Source of the DNA: Candidatus Aminicenantota bacterium
GTDB lineage: Bacteria > Acidobacteriota > Aminicenantia > UBA2199
Assembly (NCBI GenBank): GCA_020355945.1
Contig: CP070627.1
Coordinates: 4,204,896 to 4,216,442 of the forward strand
Direction of reading: 5' to 3'
Length of the DNA stretch: 11,547 nt
In this document: positions 1-7,790 of the stretch, in pieces
Numbering within the stretch: the first letter of the stretch is position 1
Layout of the letters: every line of letters starts with the position of its first letter
The notes under the pieces: model-generated
Seen by the model: only the letters and a program-made list of their open reading frames with translations
What the model was told of the DNA's origin: nothing
Database searches by the model: none
Program-made: the position numbers and the translations under genes

Positions 1-69
1 TTATCAAAAGTTTTTGCGGGGGTCCAGGGGGCAGTTTTTACAAAAAGAGCCCCCTGGTCGCCGAAGGCT
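1..69. repeat. Dispersed palindromic repeat, copy 1, inside the adenylation-domain frame
   Basis: The left arm (about 6-31) reads AAAAGTTTTTGCGGG, then GGTCCAGGGG. The right arm (49-69) reads GCCCCCTGG, then TCGCCGAAGGC. CCAGGGGGC (24-32) pairs perfectly with GCCCCCTGG (49-57), and the inner segment holds a second T5/A5 pairing (35-39 with 42-46), so the whole can fold as one hairpin. The same arms recur at 9225-9350 around a different, longer centre. All three bases of each codon stay open here, so the element would be translated as part of the NRPS. The window starts within or at the edge of the element, so its left boundary cannot be fixed. Confidence 0.8.
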
Positions 70-787
70 TTACAAAACCGGTGATTTAGCCCGTTGGCTG
101 CCGGACGGTAACATCGAATTCCTGGGCCGCATGGATAGCCAGGTAAAAATCAGGGGATTTCGCGTCGAATTGGGGGAAATCGCGACCCGGTTGCAGGAAA
201 TACCCGGGATAAAAGAAGCCTGTGTCATAGACCGTGAAAAAAGCTCGGCTGAAAAATATTTGTGTGCGTATTTTGTGACGGAACAACCGCCGGACCCGTT
301 GGATCCCACGGAAGTGAGGAATATACTGGGCAAACACCTGCCCGATTACATGGTTCCCGCCTATTTCATCCCTGTTAAACGAATTCCCTTAACCCCCAAT
401 GGAAAAATAGACAAACAAGCACTTCTTGCCCTGGAATTCACTCCCACCACGGATTATGTCGCTCCCAAAAACAAAACGGAAAAAATCATCGCCGGGATAT
501 GGAAAGAAGTCCTGGAATTGGAGAAAGTGGGGGCCAATGATAACTTTTTCGAGGCCGGCGGTACGTCGCTGGATGTTATTAAAGTGTCAACCCGGATGAA
601 GGAAGCCTTAAACCGGGATATCCCGGTGGTTCATATATTCCAGTACCCCACCGTCAGTGCCCTGGCAGGGTATTTTGACCGGGAGGAGACCGGGAACGGC
701 TTTGCCGGCGATGACCGTGGCAAAGCCGTGCAAAGAGGTAAAGAAAAAAGAAAGATACGATCTCAGAAGAAACGAGGAAAAAAATGA
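2..787 (+). CDS. NRPS subunit, C-terminal part: end of adenylation domain plus peptidyl carrier domain (5' end outside window)
   Basis: The frame is open from the window edge, so this is the 3' end of a larger NRPS gene. It shows adenylation core motifs A7 (YKTGDLARW), A8 (GRMDSQVKIRGFRVELGEI), A9 (LPDYMVP) and A10 (NGKIDKQAL, with the catalytic Lys). A carrier domain follows with FFEAGGTSL, whose Ser (codon 566-568) takes the phosphopantetheine arm; GGTS replaces the usual GGDS or GGHS. The substrate-code region (A3-A6) lies upstream, so the amino acid cannot be predicted. The first 23 or so codons read through a dispersed palindromic repeat before rejoining the conserved A7 motif. After the carrier the protein ends in a very basic tail of about 25 residues. 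The TGA stop overlaps the next gene's ATG (ATGA). The role of loading an amino acid onto the carrier for the downstream PKS follows from the family. A TTG at 14 could serve as a formal start but is unlikely to be real. Confidence 0.9.
   Translation, partial: YQKFLRGSRGQFLQKEPPGRRRLYKTGDLARWLPDGNIEFLGRMDSQVKIRGFRVELGEIATRLQEIPGIKEACVIDREKSSAEKYLCAYFVTEQPPDPLDPTEVRNILGKHLPDYMVPAYFIPVKRIPLTPNGKIDKQALLALEFTPTTDYVAPKNKTEKIIAGIWKEVLELEKVGANDNFFEAGGTSLDVIKVSTRMKEALNRDIPVVHIFQYPTVSALAGYFDREETGNGFAGDDRGKAVQRGKEKRKIRSQKKRGKK
774..787 (+). promoter_or_regulatory. Shine-Dalgarno and ATGA stop/start overlap coupling the NRPS and PKS genes
   Basis: AGGA at 774-777 lies six bases before the ATG at 784-786, and that ATG overlaps the TGA stop of the upstream gene at 785-787. 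This fixes the PKS start and suggests translational coupling, so that both subunits are made in similar amounts. Confidence 0.8.
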
Positions 788-3700
788 GCAAGCAAACGAA
801 TTCAACCGGGTTTGAAATCGCTGTTATCGGTATGGCCGGACGATTCCCCGGGGCGAAGAATATTGAGGAATACTGGGAAAATTTAGTAAACGGGAAGGAA
901 TCCATTTCCTTTTTTTCTGATGAGGAACCCCTGGAAGCCGGTGTCGAGAAGACCGTACTGGAGAATCCCAATTATGTCAAAGCATATGGTGTTTTAGAGG
1001 GCAGCGAGTATTTCGATTCATCTTTCTTCGGTTATAACGAAGTAGAAGCACGACTCATGGATCCGCAAATACGAATTTTCCATGAGATTGCCTGGGCCGG
1101 CCTGGAAGACGCCGGCTACTGCTCCGCTGGCTACAACGGTCTGATCGGACTCTATGTGGGCGCCTCCCCTAATCTCCACTGGAAGGGGCAGGCATTTCTC
1201 TCCGATGATATCGGTATGTTGGGAGCATTTTCGGCCCAACTGTTGATGGATAAAGATTTCCTTGGCGGCTGGGTGTCATATAAACTCGACTTGAGAGGTC
1301 CCTGTTTCACCATGACCACCGCCTGTTCCACCTCTTTGGTGGCGATCCACGAGGCCTGCCAGGCCGTATTGAACGGCGAATGCGACATAGCACTGGCGGG
1401 TGGAGCCGCTCTTACCCTTTTAAATAAGACTGGCCATATGTATAATGAGGGCCTCGTCTACTCCCCGGACGGTCATGTCCGCGCCTTTGATGCCGGGCCC
1501 CACGGCGTTCTGGGGGGAGAAGGCGCGGCAGTAGTGGTACTGAAGCAACTGGAAGATGCCCTGCAGGACAGGGACCATATTTATGCGGTTATTAAAGGTT
1601 CTGCCATCAACAACGATGGAATAAATAAAGCAGGTTTTACAGCACCCAGTATCGATGGGCAGGCCCGGGTTATCAAAGCCGCGCTGGAGATGGCCGAAGT
1701 GGAACCCGAATCCATCGGGTATGTGGAAACCCACGGCACCGCCACCGAACTGGGCGACCCCGTGGAAATCCAGGCCCTGAAACTTGCTTTTAATACCGAT
1801 AAACGCCAATATTGCCGCATCGGCTCCGTTAAAACCAATATCGGTCACCTGGATGCGGCCGCCGGGGCCGCCGGACTCATCAAGGCGGCACTTTGCATCA
1901 AACATAAACTGATTCCCCCCAGTTTGCATTTTAAACGGCCCAATCCCAACATCGATTTTGAAAACAGTCCCTTTTATGTGAATGCGCAACTATCGGAATG
2001 GAGAGATGAAAGCAAGCCCTTGCGGGCCGGGGTCAGCTCCTTTGGGTTGGGCGGTACCAACGCCCATGTTATCCTTGAAGAAGCACCACCGCCGGAACCC
2101 TCCTCCCAGGGACAGCCGTTTCAACTCTTTTTACTCTCTGCAAACACCATGGCCGCACTGGATAGAAATACCCGGAACCTGGCCCTTCACCTGGAGAAAA
2201 ATCCCGGCATAAACCTGGCCGATGCCGCTTACACCCTGCAAACCGGGAGACAGGCCTTCCAATACCGCCGCATGCTGGTATGCTCCAACCGGGAGGAAGC
2301 GGCACGCACCCTTTCCGCACCCGAAAACGAAAACCTGCAAACCCGGTCGGTAAACGATGAAAAACCCTCACTGGTGTTTATGTTTTCGGGGCAGGGATCC
2401 CAGTATGTCAACATGGGACTGGACCTATACAACCAGGAACCTCAGTTCCGGGAGGAAGTGGACCGCTGCTTTCATATTTTGCAGTCTTTAACTGCTGTCA
2501 GCTTCAAAGACATTCTCTACCCTTCCCCGGCAGGCATAGAGACAGCAAAAGAGAAAATTAGCGATATTTTTTACTCTGGTCCCATCACGCTGCTATTTGA
2601 GTATTCTCTGGCGAAATTGTTAATGAAATGGGGACTAAAACCTCAGGCTATTATCGGCAACAGTTTCGGCGAATATACCGCAGCGTGCCTGGCCGGTGTT
2701 TTTTCTCTCGAAGATGCATTGAAACTGGTAGTTCTGCGAGGTAAGATAATGCACCGTATGCCCCCGGGAGCCATGACGAGCGTTCCCATCCCGGAGGAAG
2801 AGCTCAATCTCCTCCTTCCCGGCGACTTGTCCATTGCAGCCGTTAATGGGCCAGCCTCATGTCTCGTTTCCGGACCGATCGACCTGGTTAACCGATTTGA
2901 AGAAGAATTGGAAGCAAAAGGATATGAATGTTTGCGCTTTAAGATCTTCGTGGCCTTTCATTCCTCGGTGATGGTTCCATTTAAAGAAGAATTTATCACA
3001 TATTTTAAGGGGATTTCGTTGAATCCCCCGGAAATCTCTTATTTATCAGGAGTAACCGGCACCTGGGTCACCCGGGAGCAGGCCACCTCTCCTGAATACT
3101 GGGCTCGTCACATGACCGAAACCATCCGCCTCTGCGACGGCATTGGGCAATTAATCCGGGAACTCGATCCCATTTTTGTCCAGGTGGGTTCCGACCGTGG
3201 ATTGCCACTGTATGTCAACCAGAATCCCCTAAAAAAAGAAGAAAACATCGTTTTAAATATGATCCGCCATAAAAAGGAAGAAGTACAGGATACGGCCTAC
3301 CTTTTGGATAAAATCGGTCATTTGTGGAGTTCGGGTGTCAATATTCATTGGAATGCTTTTTATAATGGCGATAAACGAAACCGTATCCCGCTGCCTGCTT
3401 ATTCCTTTGACCGTAAATCTTATCCTTCTGAGGGAAATATCAATGAAATCCGCGATCGGTTTTTATCCGGGGAATCTATGCCAACCCGCAGGAAGGATAT
3501 GGAGGATTGGTTCTATATCCCCGTGTGGGAGCAATCCTTCACCGCAAAAGAATATACGCCGGAGAGTCTCTCCGGCTCCTCCTGGCTGGTGTTTCTCCGG
3601 GGGGAAGGTCCGGGGAAAAAAATCGTCCACCGCCTGCGCCGGTTTGCAGGAATTATCATCGTTGTGGAACCGGGAAAAACGTTCGAAAAGACAGGTGAAC

Positions 3701-6700
3701 TGGAATTTACGGTGAATCCGGGGAACCCCGGCGATTATGACGCTTTATTGGAGGAATTGTCGAAAACCCGGGAAATTCCGCAGCGGGTGCTTCATTTATG
3801 GAATTTTGATGAATATAAAACCGGGGAAACAATTCTCCACGAACTGGACCGGACCCAGGACCTGGGTTTATACAGCTTGTTGAACCTGGTAAAGGCCCTG
3901 GGAAACCGGTTTATTACCACTGATCTCCGCATGGACATCGTCACCTGCTGTATGCAGGAAGTGACCGGTGAAGAAAAATTATTCCCCGCCCAGGCAACCG
4001 TTCTGGGGGCCGTTAAAATTATTCCCCTCGAATATAGAAATATCTTCTGCCGCAGCATCGACATGGAAATAGATACGCCCATCGATCTCTTAATGCGCGA
4101 ACTCTGCATCGATTCCCCGGATAAAATAACGGCATTAAGGGGAAATCACCGCTGGCTGCAAAATATAAAAGCCGTACGATTGGAAGAAACCGGCATACCC
4201 GGTGGCCACCGCTGCCTGGTAGAAAAAGGAGTTTACCTCATTACCGGCGGTCTGGGCGGCCTGGGATTTACCTTTGCCAGGCACCTGGCTCAGAACTTTA
4301 AAGCCCGCTTGATACTGATCGATACCGCCGAATTTCCCGCCAGGGAAACATGGGATACATGGATTGCCGATAACGGTGAACAGGACAGTGTCAGCCGGAA
4401 AATCCTGGAAATCAGGGAACTGGAAAAGGGAGATGCGCAATTCCTGGTATATAACGCCGATGTTTCCGATTATCCGGCAATGAAACAGATCGTAAAAGAA
4501 GTTGAAAAACGTATCTCTCCCATCAACGGTGTCATCCACACCGCCGGCCTCCTCGATTATGAGGGGGTCATCCAGAAACGGACGCGGGAAATGACCGAGA
4601 AACTCCTGGCGGCAAAAGTAAAAGGAACATTGGTCCTGGATGAAATTCTTAAAGAGAAGCAATTGGATTTCTGGGGCTTTTCTTCCTCCCTGGGAAATAT
4701 TCTTTATGGTATAAAATTCGGGCAGGTAGGCTACAATGCCGGCCATGAATTCCTGGATGTATTTGCACGTTACAAACAGAAGCAGGGCACGCGTGCAGTT
4801 ACCATCGATTGGACCGATTGGCGGGAAGTCGGTATGATCCTGGAATTCAACAGGAGATTGAGAGAAGAAAAATACAGGGTTACCGGTCAGGATGATCCCT
4901 TTTTCATAACCCCCGCCGAAGGGGTGGCGGTTTTCCTCCGTATCCTTCAATCCCCCCTGCCGCAGGCTGCAGTATCCCCCCTTGACCTGCATGCAGTGAT
5001 GGAGTATCACAACAACCCGAAATCCAGCCGGGAAATCCCCGGGGAAAAATTTGAAAACGAATCCCCATACCCTGACCGGAAAAAACAGAAACACCCGTCA
5101 CTCAGTACCCAATACGTTTCACCCCGGGATGAAGCGGAAAGAAAAGCAGCGGAAGTATTTCAACAGTTTTTCGAAATCGAGAGGGTAGGAATATACGATG
5201 ATTTCTATGAAATGGGGGGCGATTCGTTAAAAGCTGTCCAATTAGCTTCCCTGATGAAAAAATCAGGCATCCCCATCCATTTTCACCAACTGCTGCTCCA
5301 CCGAAACATCGATGAAATTTGCCGGAATCTGGCTCAAAAGGGAGAAACCGGTATGGATATGGAAAACATCGAACTTTATTTATCCAGGCAATACGATACC
5401 GCTGTCTATTACAGGACCTACCCATACGGGGGGCTCTCCTGCCGGGTATTATTCATCGCCGGTGAGTCATTTGAAATTGGTAAAGTACTGGAAGATATAG
5501 AGAAAAAAACTGGCTCTGGAACTGTGATTTATCCCGATTTCGTGGTCTTTATTACGCCCGGCGTCCTGGCACCGGAACCCGAAGACCTCGATGATGATGG
5601 AATGGTAAAACTGCTGGGATTAAAAGATTCGCTAAACGAAGATGACCGTTATAAGATGCTTGAGGAATTGAATGAAAATAACCGCTTCACTCTCTTATTG
5701 AAAAAAAATGCCAGGGTTCGCCAATATGAAGTTTCTCCCGTGCAGAAATTTTACCTGGTACCTCCTTTCAAAGAAATTTCAACGGATTTCGTGCATTACT
5801 CCTATGATTTTTTATATCCTGTGGATTGCCGGAAAATCCAGGATATTGTCGCAGCACTGGTTCAAAAAAATTCCCTGTTGAGATCTGTGATTGTCGAAAG
5901 GGAAGGCAGTTATTTTATCGAAGAGTTCGAATCCTTTTCCAATATATATTTACCTCTTATCGATATTTCTTCTTATTCGGATATTTACCAAACTGAAATT
6001 ACCACCAGCCTGGTGCAGCAATTAAATGAGCCGTTTGCTGTGCTGGATAATGTATTGTTCAGGGCAGCGGTATTGAAAGTAAACGACACTCGTTACAGGC
6101 TCCTGATCATTTTCAATCATTTGATCACGGATGGCACCAGTATCGGTATCCTGGAAGCGCAACTGCGCGATCTTTCCGGGGAAACAAGAAGAATCGGGGA
6201 GCCCCGTGAAAAAACAAACCTGCAAACGGATTATTGCGATTATGTGCAATTTTTGAAAATGCAAGACTATAAAAATATCCAACTGGAAAAATACGTGGAT
6301 CTCCAGGACTACAGCTTTTCCGTATCTGAGATTCTAAAAAAATTTAAAGCCCGGAGCCTGAAACATGAGTCTTTCGAACTGGATATCTCGATAATAAATG
6401 AAAAAAATAAGGAATATTATAATGAAATTGTGATGTTGGCCTGGGCCGCGATTATCCAGGATTTATTCGACGTCCCTAAAGCGCCTGTCTCTTATTTTTC
6501 CAATGGAAGAGTTTATGGAGGTGGTGACTTTAATCGTATTATCGGTGATTTCCACGACATGGTCCCGGTACTCTTTTCCCGGGATGAGGACCCCCGGGCT
6601 GCCATAGAGCGTTTCCTGGAATACAAGCGATTTATCAGGGAGAATAACCTTAACTTCATGAACTACGTAGTCAAAGGGGGGGGCACCCGAGGTGGCGCTG

Positions 6701-6957
6701 AACAACTGAAATCACCTTTTCATTTTAATTCATTAATCGGATCTTATGAATTTTTCAAAGAGAAGCGGAATGAACATGCGGAAAAAATGGTAGAAACATC
6801 AAAAATTTCTCATCCCTATTTTTTTCTAGGAGTATTGGAAGATTTTAATGCCGGCAAATTATGGATATCATTTTTGCACAATTCAGGTTTTAACATCAAA
6901 GAAGCGTTTATGAAGAATTATTTTCACCTGATCGGGTACCTGGATAAGGAAAAATAA
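784..6957 (+). CDS. Hybrid PKS/NRPS subunit, KS-AT-KR-ACP-linker-C (2057 aa)
   Basis: Type I PKS module. KS (about 11-435) has Cys181 in TACSTSL, His317 in VETHGTA and His355 in NIGHLDAA, so the triad is complete. AT (about 528-830) has Ser627 in GNSFGEY (usual motif GHSxGE) and His726 in VAFHS, close to the HAFH signature of malonyl-specific ATs. KR (structural half from about 910 FYIPVWEQ, TGGLGGLG at 1154-1161) has Lys1278, Ser1302 and Tyr1317, but His1321 where the tetrad Asn is expected. ACP (about 1444-1518) has Ser1481 in EMGGDSL. A linker of about 130 residues precedes a condensation domain (about 1648-2057) with SPVQKFYL and NHLITDG (His1779, Asp1783). No DH, ER, MT or TE is seen. 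Predicted reaction: take a peptidyl chain from the upstream NRPS, add malonate, possibly reduce it, then condense or release at C. The subunit starts almost directly with KS, so there is no N-terminal docking coil. Confidence 0.95.
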   Translation: MSKQTNSTGFEIAVIGMAGRFPGAKNIEEYWENLVNGKESISFFSDEEPLEAGVEKTVLENPNYVKAYGVLEGSEYFDSSFFGYNEVEARLMDPQIRIFHEIAWAGLEDAGYCSAGYNGLIGLYVGASPNLHWKGQAFLSDDIGMLGAFSAQLLMDKDFLGGWVSYKLDLRGPCFTMTTACSTSLVAIHEACQAVLNGECDIALAGGAALTLLNKTGHMYNEGLVYSPDGHVRAFDAGPHGVLGGEGAAVVVLKQLEDALQDRDHIYAVIKGSAINNDGINKAGFTAPSIDGQARVIKAALEMAEVEPESIGYVETHGTATELGDPVEIQALKLAFNTDKRQYCRIGSVKTNIGHLDAAAGAAGLIKAALCIKHKLIPPSLHFKRPNPNIDFENSPFYVNAQLSEWRDESKPLRAGVSSFGLGGTNAHVILEEAPPPEPSSQGQPFQLFLLSANTMAALDRNTRNLALHLEKNPGINLADAAYTLQTGRQAFQYRRMLVCSNREEAARTLSAPENENLQTRSVNDEKPSLVFMFSGQGSQYVNMGLDLYNQEPQFREEVDRCFHILQSLTAVSFKDILYPSPAGIETAKEKISDIFYSGPITLLFEYSLAKLLMKWGLKPQAIIGNSFGEYTAACLAGVFSLEDALKLVVLRGKIMHRMPPGAMTSVPIPEEELNLLLPGDLSIAAVNGPASCLVSGPIDLVNRFEEELEAKGYECLRFKIFVAFHSSVMVPFKEEFITYFKGISLNPPEISYLSGVTGTWVTREQATSPEYWARHMTETIRLCDGIGQLIRELDPIFVQVGSDRGLPLYVNQNPLKKEENIVLNMIRHKKEEVQDTAYLLDKIGHLWSSGVNIHWNAFYNGDKRNRIPLPAYSFDRKSYPSEGNINEIRDRFLSGESMPTRRKDMEDWFYIPVWEQSFTAKEYTPESLSGSSWLVFLRGEGPGKKIVHRLRRFAGIIIVVEPGKTFEKTGELEFTVNPGNPGDYDALLEELSKTREIPQRVLHLWNFDEYKTGETILHELDRTQDLGLYSLLNLVKALGNRFITTDLRMDIVTCCMQEVTGEEKLFPAQATVLGAVKIIPLEYRNIFCRSIDMEIDTPIDLLMRELCIDSPDKITALRGNHRWLQNIKAVRLEETGIPGGHRCLVEKGVYLITGGLGGLGFTFARHLAQNFKARLILIDTAEFPARETWDTWIADNGEQDSVSRKILEIRELEKGDAQFLVYNADVSDYPAMKQIVKEVEKRISPINGVIHTAGLLDYEGVIQKRTREMTEKLLAAKVKGTLVLDEILKEKQLDFWGFSSSLGNILYGIKFGQVGYNAGHEFLDVFARYKQKQGTRAVTIDWTDWREVGMILEFNRRLREEKYRVTGQDDPFFITPAEGVAVFLRILQSPLPQAAVSPLDLHAVMEYHNNPKSSREIPGEKFENESPYPDRKKQKHPSLSTQYVSPRDEAERKAAEVFQQFFEIERVGIYDDFYEMGGDSLKAVQLASLMKKSGIPIHFHQLLLHRNIDEICRNLAQKGETGMDMENIELYLSRQYDTAVYYRTYPYGGLSCRVLFIAGESFEIGKVLEDIEKKTGSGTVIYPDFVVFITPGVLAPEPEDLDDDGMVKLLGLKDSLNEDDRYKMLEELNENNRFTLLLKKNARVRQYEVSPVQKFYLVPPFKEISTDFVHYSYDFLYPVDCRKIQDIVAALVQKNSLLRSVIVEREGSYFIEEFESFSNIYLPLIDISSYSDIYQTEITTSLVQQLNEPFAVLDNVLFRAAVLKVNDTRYRLLIIFNHLITDGTSIGILEAQLRDLSGETRRIGEPREKTNLQTDYCDYVQFLKMQDYKNIQLEKYVDLQDYSFSVSEILKKFKARSLKHESFELDISIINEKNKEYYNEIVMLAWAAIIQDLFDVPKAPVSYFSNGRVYGGGDFNRIIGDFHDMVPVLFSRDEDPRAAIERFLEYKRFIRENNLNFMNYVVKGGGTRGGAEQLKSPFHFNSLIGSYEFFKEKRNEHAEKMVETSKISHPYFFLGVLEDFNAGKLWISFLHNSGFNIKEAFMKNYFHLIGYLDKEK

Positions 6958-6975
6958 AAGAACTTCTTAAAAAAA

Positions 6976-7254
6976 ATGCCCCCTCCTTTAAAGAAAAATA
7001 TGGAAGCATGGTCCGGGTGTATTGCCGGCGCCCTGGAAAGAAACCAATATATATCGAAATTAGAAAATGCCGGCTTCCAAGACATTAAAATAGAAACCAC
7101 ACGAACCTATGAATTAGATGATTTTGAGAAATACCCGGGATTTAGAGACCTTTCCCATGATGAAATGAAAGAACTTGATGGGGCCATGACAGCGTCTTTT
7201 GTAAAAGCAAAAAAGCCCAAAACAAAAGCCAGGAAAAAGAAAAGCCCATTGTAG
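6976..7254 (+). pseudogene. ArsM (arsenite S-adenosylmethyltransferase) C-terminal fragment
   Basis: The 92-residue frame matches, by recognition, the C-terminal arsenic-binding end of ArsM: a WSGCIAGAL motif carrying the last conserved As(III)-binding Cys (codon 7018-7020), then YISKLENAGFQDIKIE and a terminal SFVKAKKP. The whole SAM-binding Rossmann domain and the earlier conserved cysteines are missing, so it cannot methylate arsenic. It begins 18 bases after the PKS stop, in the same frame as the PKS, just after a run of eight A. There is no clear ribosome binding site. The last residues are a Lys-rich run that leads into a radical SAM fragment in another frame. I infer a deletion scar or decayed gene rather than a working small protein. 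Confidence 0.7.
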
Positions 7255-7742
7255 AAGTTGCCAAAGCTGTCCTGGCAGGGAAAGATTGGACAAAAGTTAA
7301 ACAGCTCTATCCTGGAAATGGTCAGTCAGTGAAATTCAAATTTAATAAAGATTTATGTGTTGTGCCTGCCAGGCATCTACTTCCTCCGATTCATACCTAC
7401 ACCAATACCTTTATTGAAAATATCCTGGGCAGGAAAATGCTGGTGGGAAATGTCGAAACCACCCGGGGATGCCACCATAAATGCAAATTCTGCTCTGTTT
7501 ATGCATCCTCTGGCACCAAAGTAAAATTCGCAAATCCAGGAACCATTATGCAAGATGTGGACCAATTGGTGAAAGATGGCTCTCATTTAAACCTGGAGAA
7601 AGTACCTGAGAGCAAGTTAAACATGGAACGAGGACAGGCAGTGATCTATGGCCCCTGGAGGGAGGTTAAAGATGATGATGGACATACCAAAGGGGTTGTG
7701 GATTCGAAACCGGTGTCGACATGTCGACATCATCATTTTTAA
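7242..7742 (+). pseudogene. Radical SAM enzyme fragment (CxxxCxxC cluster, truncated at both ends)
   Basis: The frame is open from 7179. Homology-like sequence starts near KPIVEVAKAVLAGKDW (about 7242), before any good start codon; GTG at 7329 is the first formal start (137 aa). VETTRGCHHKCKFC holds the CX3CX2C motif that binds the 4Fe-4S cluster (Cys codons 7470, 7482, 7491). The preceding VVPARHLLPP and the following DVDQLVKDG resemble radical SAM enzymes with an N-terminal B12-binding-type region. Family likeness stops near 7595, where the barrel should continue; the remaining 50 residues are not recognised and end within a palindrome. About 300 residues of the usual enzyme are absent, so it is almost certainly inactive. 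Lying next to an ArsM piece, it could be a relic of an organoarsenical operon, but this is inference. Confidence 0.6.
7714..7729. repeat. 16-bp perfect palindrome TGTCGACATGTCGACA (site 1)
   Basis: This is a perfect dyad and also two tandem copies of the 8-mer GTCGACAT (7715-7730). It overlaps the last codons of the truncated radical SAM frame. A second copy of the 14-bp core lies 61 bp downstream, centre to centre. The shape fits a dimeric DNA-binding protein site, but no regulator is identified. Confidence 0.75.
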
Positions 7743-7766
7743 ATCAAAAAAACCTCTTAAAAAAAA

Positions 7767-7789
7767 GACATCGATGTCGACATGTCGAC
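7767..7789. repeat. Overlapping palindromes: GACATCGATGTC and GTCGACATGTCGAC (site 2)
   Basis: GACATCGATGTC at 7767-7778 is itself a 12-bp perfect palindrome and overlaps the 14-bp palindrome at 7776-7789 shared with site 1. ATGTCGAC occurs twice in tandem at 7774-7789. Between the two sites is an A-rich stretch (7741-7766). Confidence 0.7.
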
Positions 7790-7790
7790 G

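Noticed and set aside
1420..1989. A 189-codon minus-strand frame opposite the KS.
   Set aside because: It lies wholly inside the conserved KS coding region and has no motif or ribosome binding site.
4135..5094. A 319-codon open frame on the minus strand opposite the KR-ACP region.
   Set aside because: It is the shadow of the KR-encoding strand. The + strand frame carries clear ketoreductase motifs, while the minus frame is Phe/Gly/Pro-rich with no recognisable domain.
6958..6976. Possible programmed slippage on the run of eight A joining the PKS to the ArsM piece.
   Set aside because: The ArsM piece is in the same frame as the PKS, so slippage would not join them. A stop codon would have to be read through.
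7714..7789. The palindromes as a canonical parS site for the nearby ParB.
   Set aside because: They share only the outer TGT/ACA bases with the parS consensus TGTTNCACGTGAAACA. Kept only as a candidate site of unknown factor.
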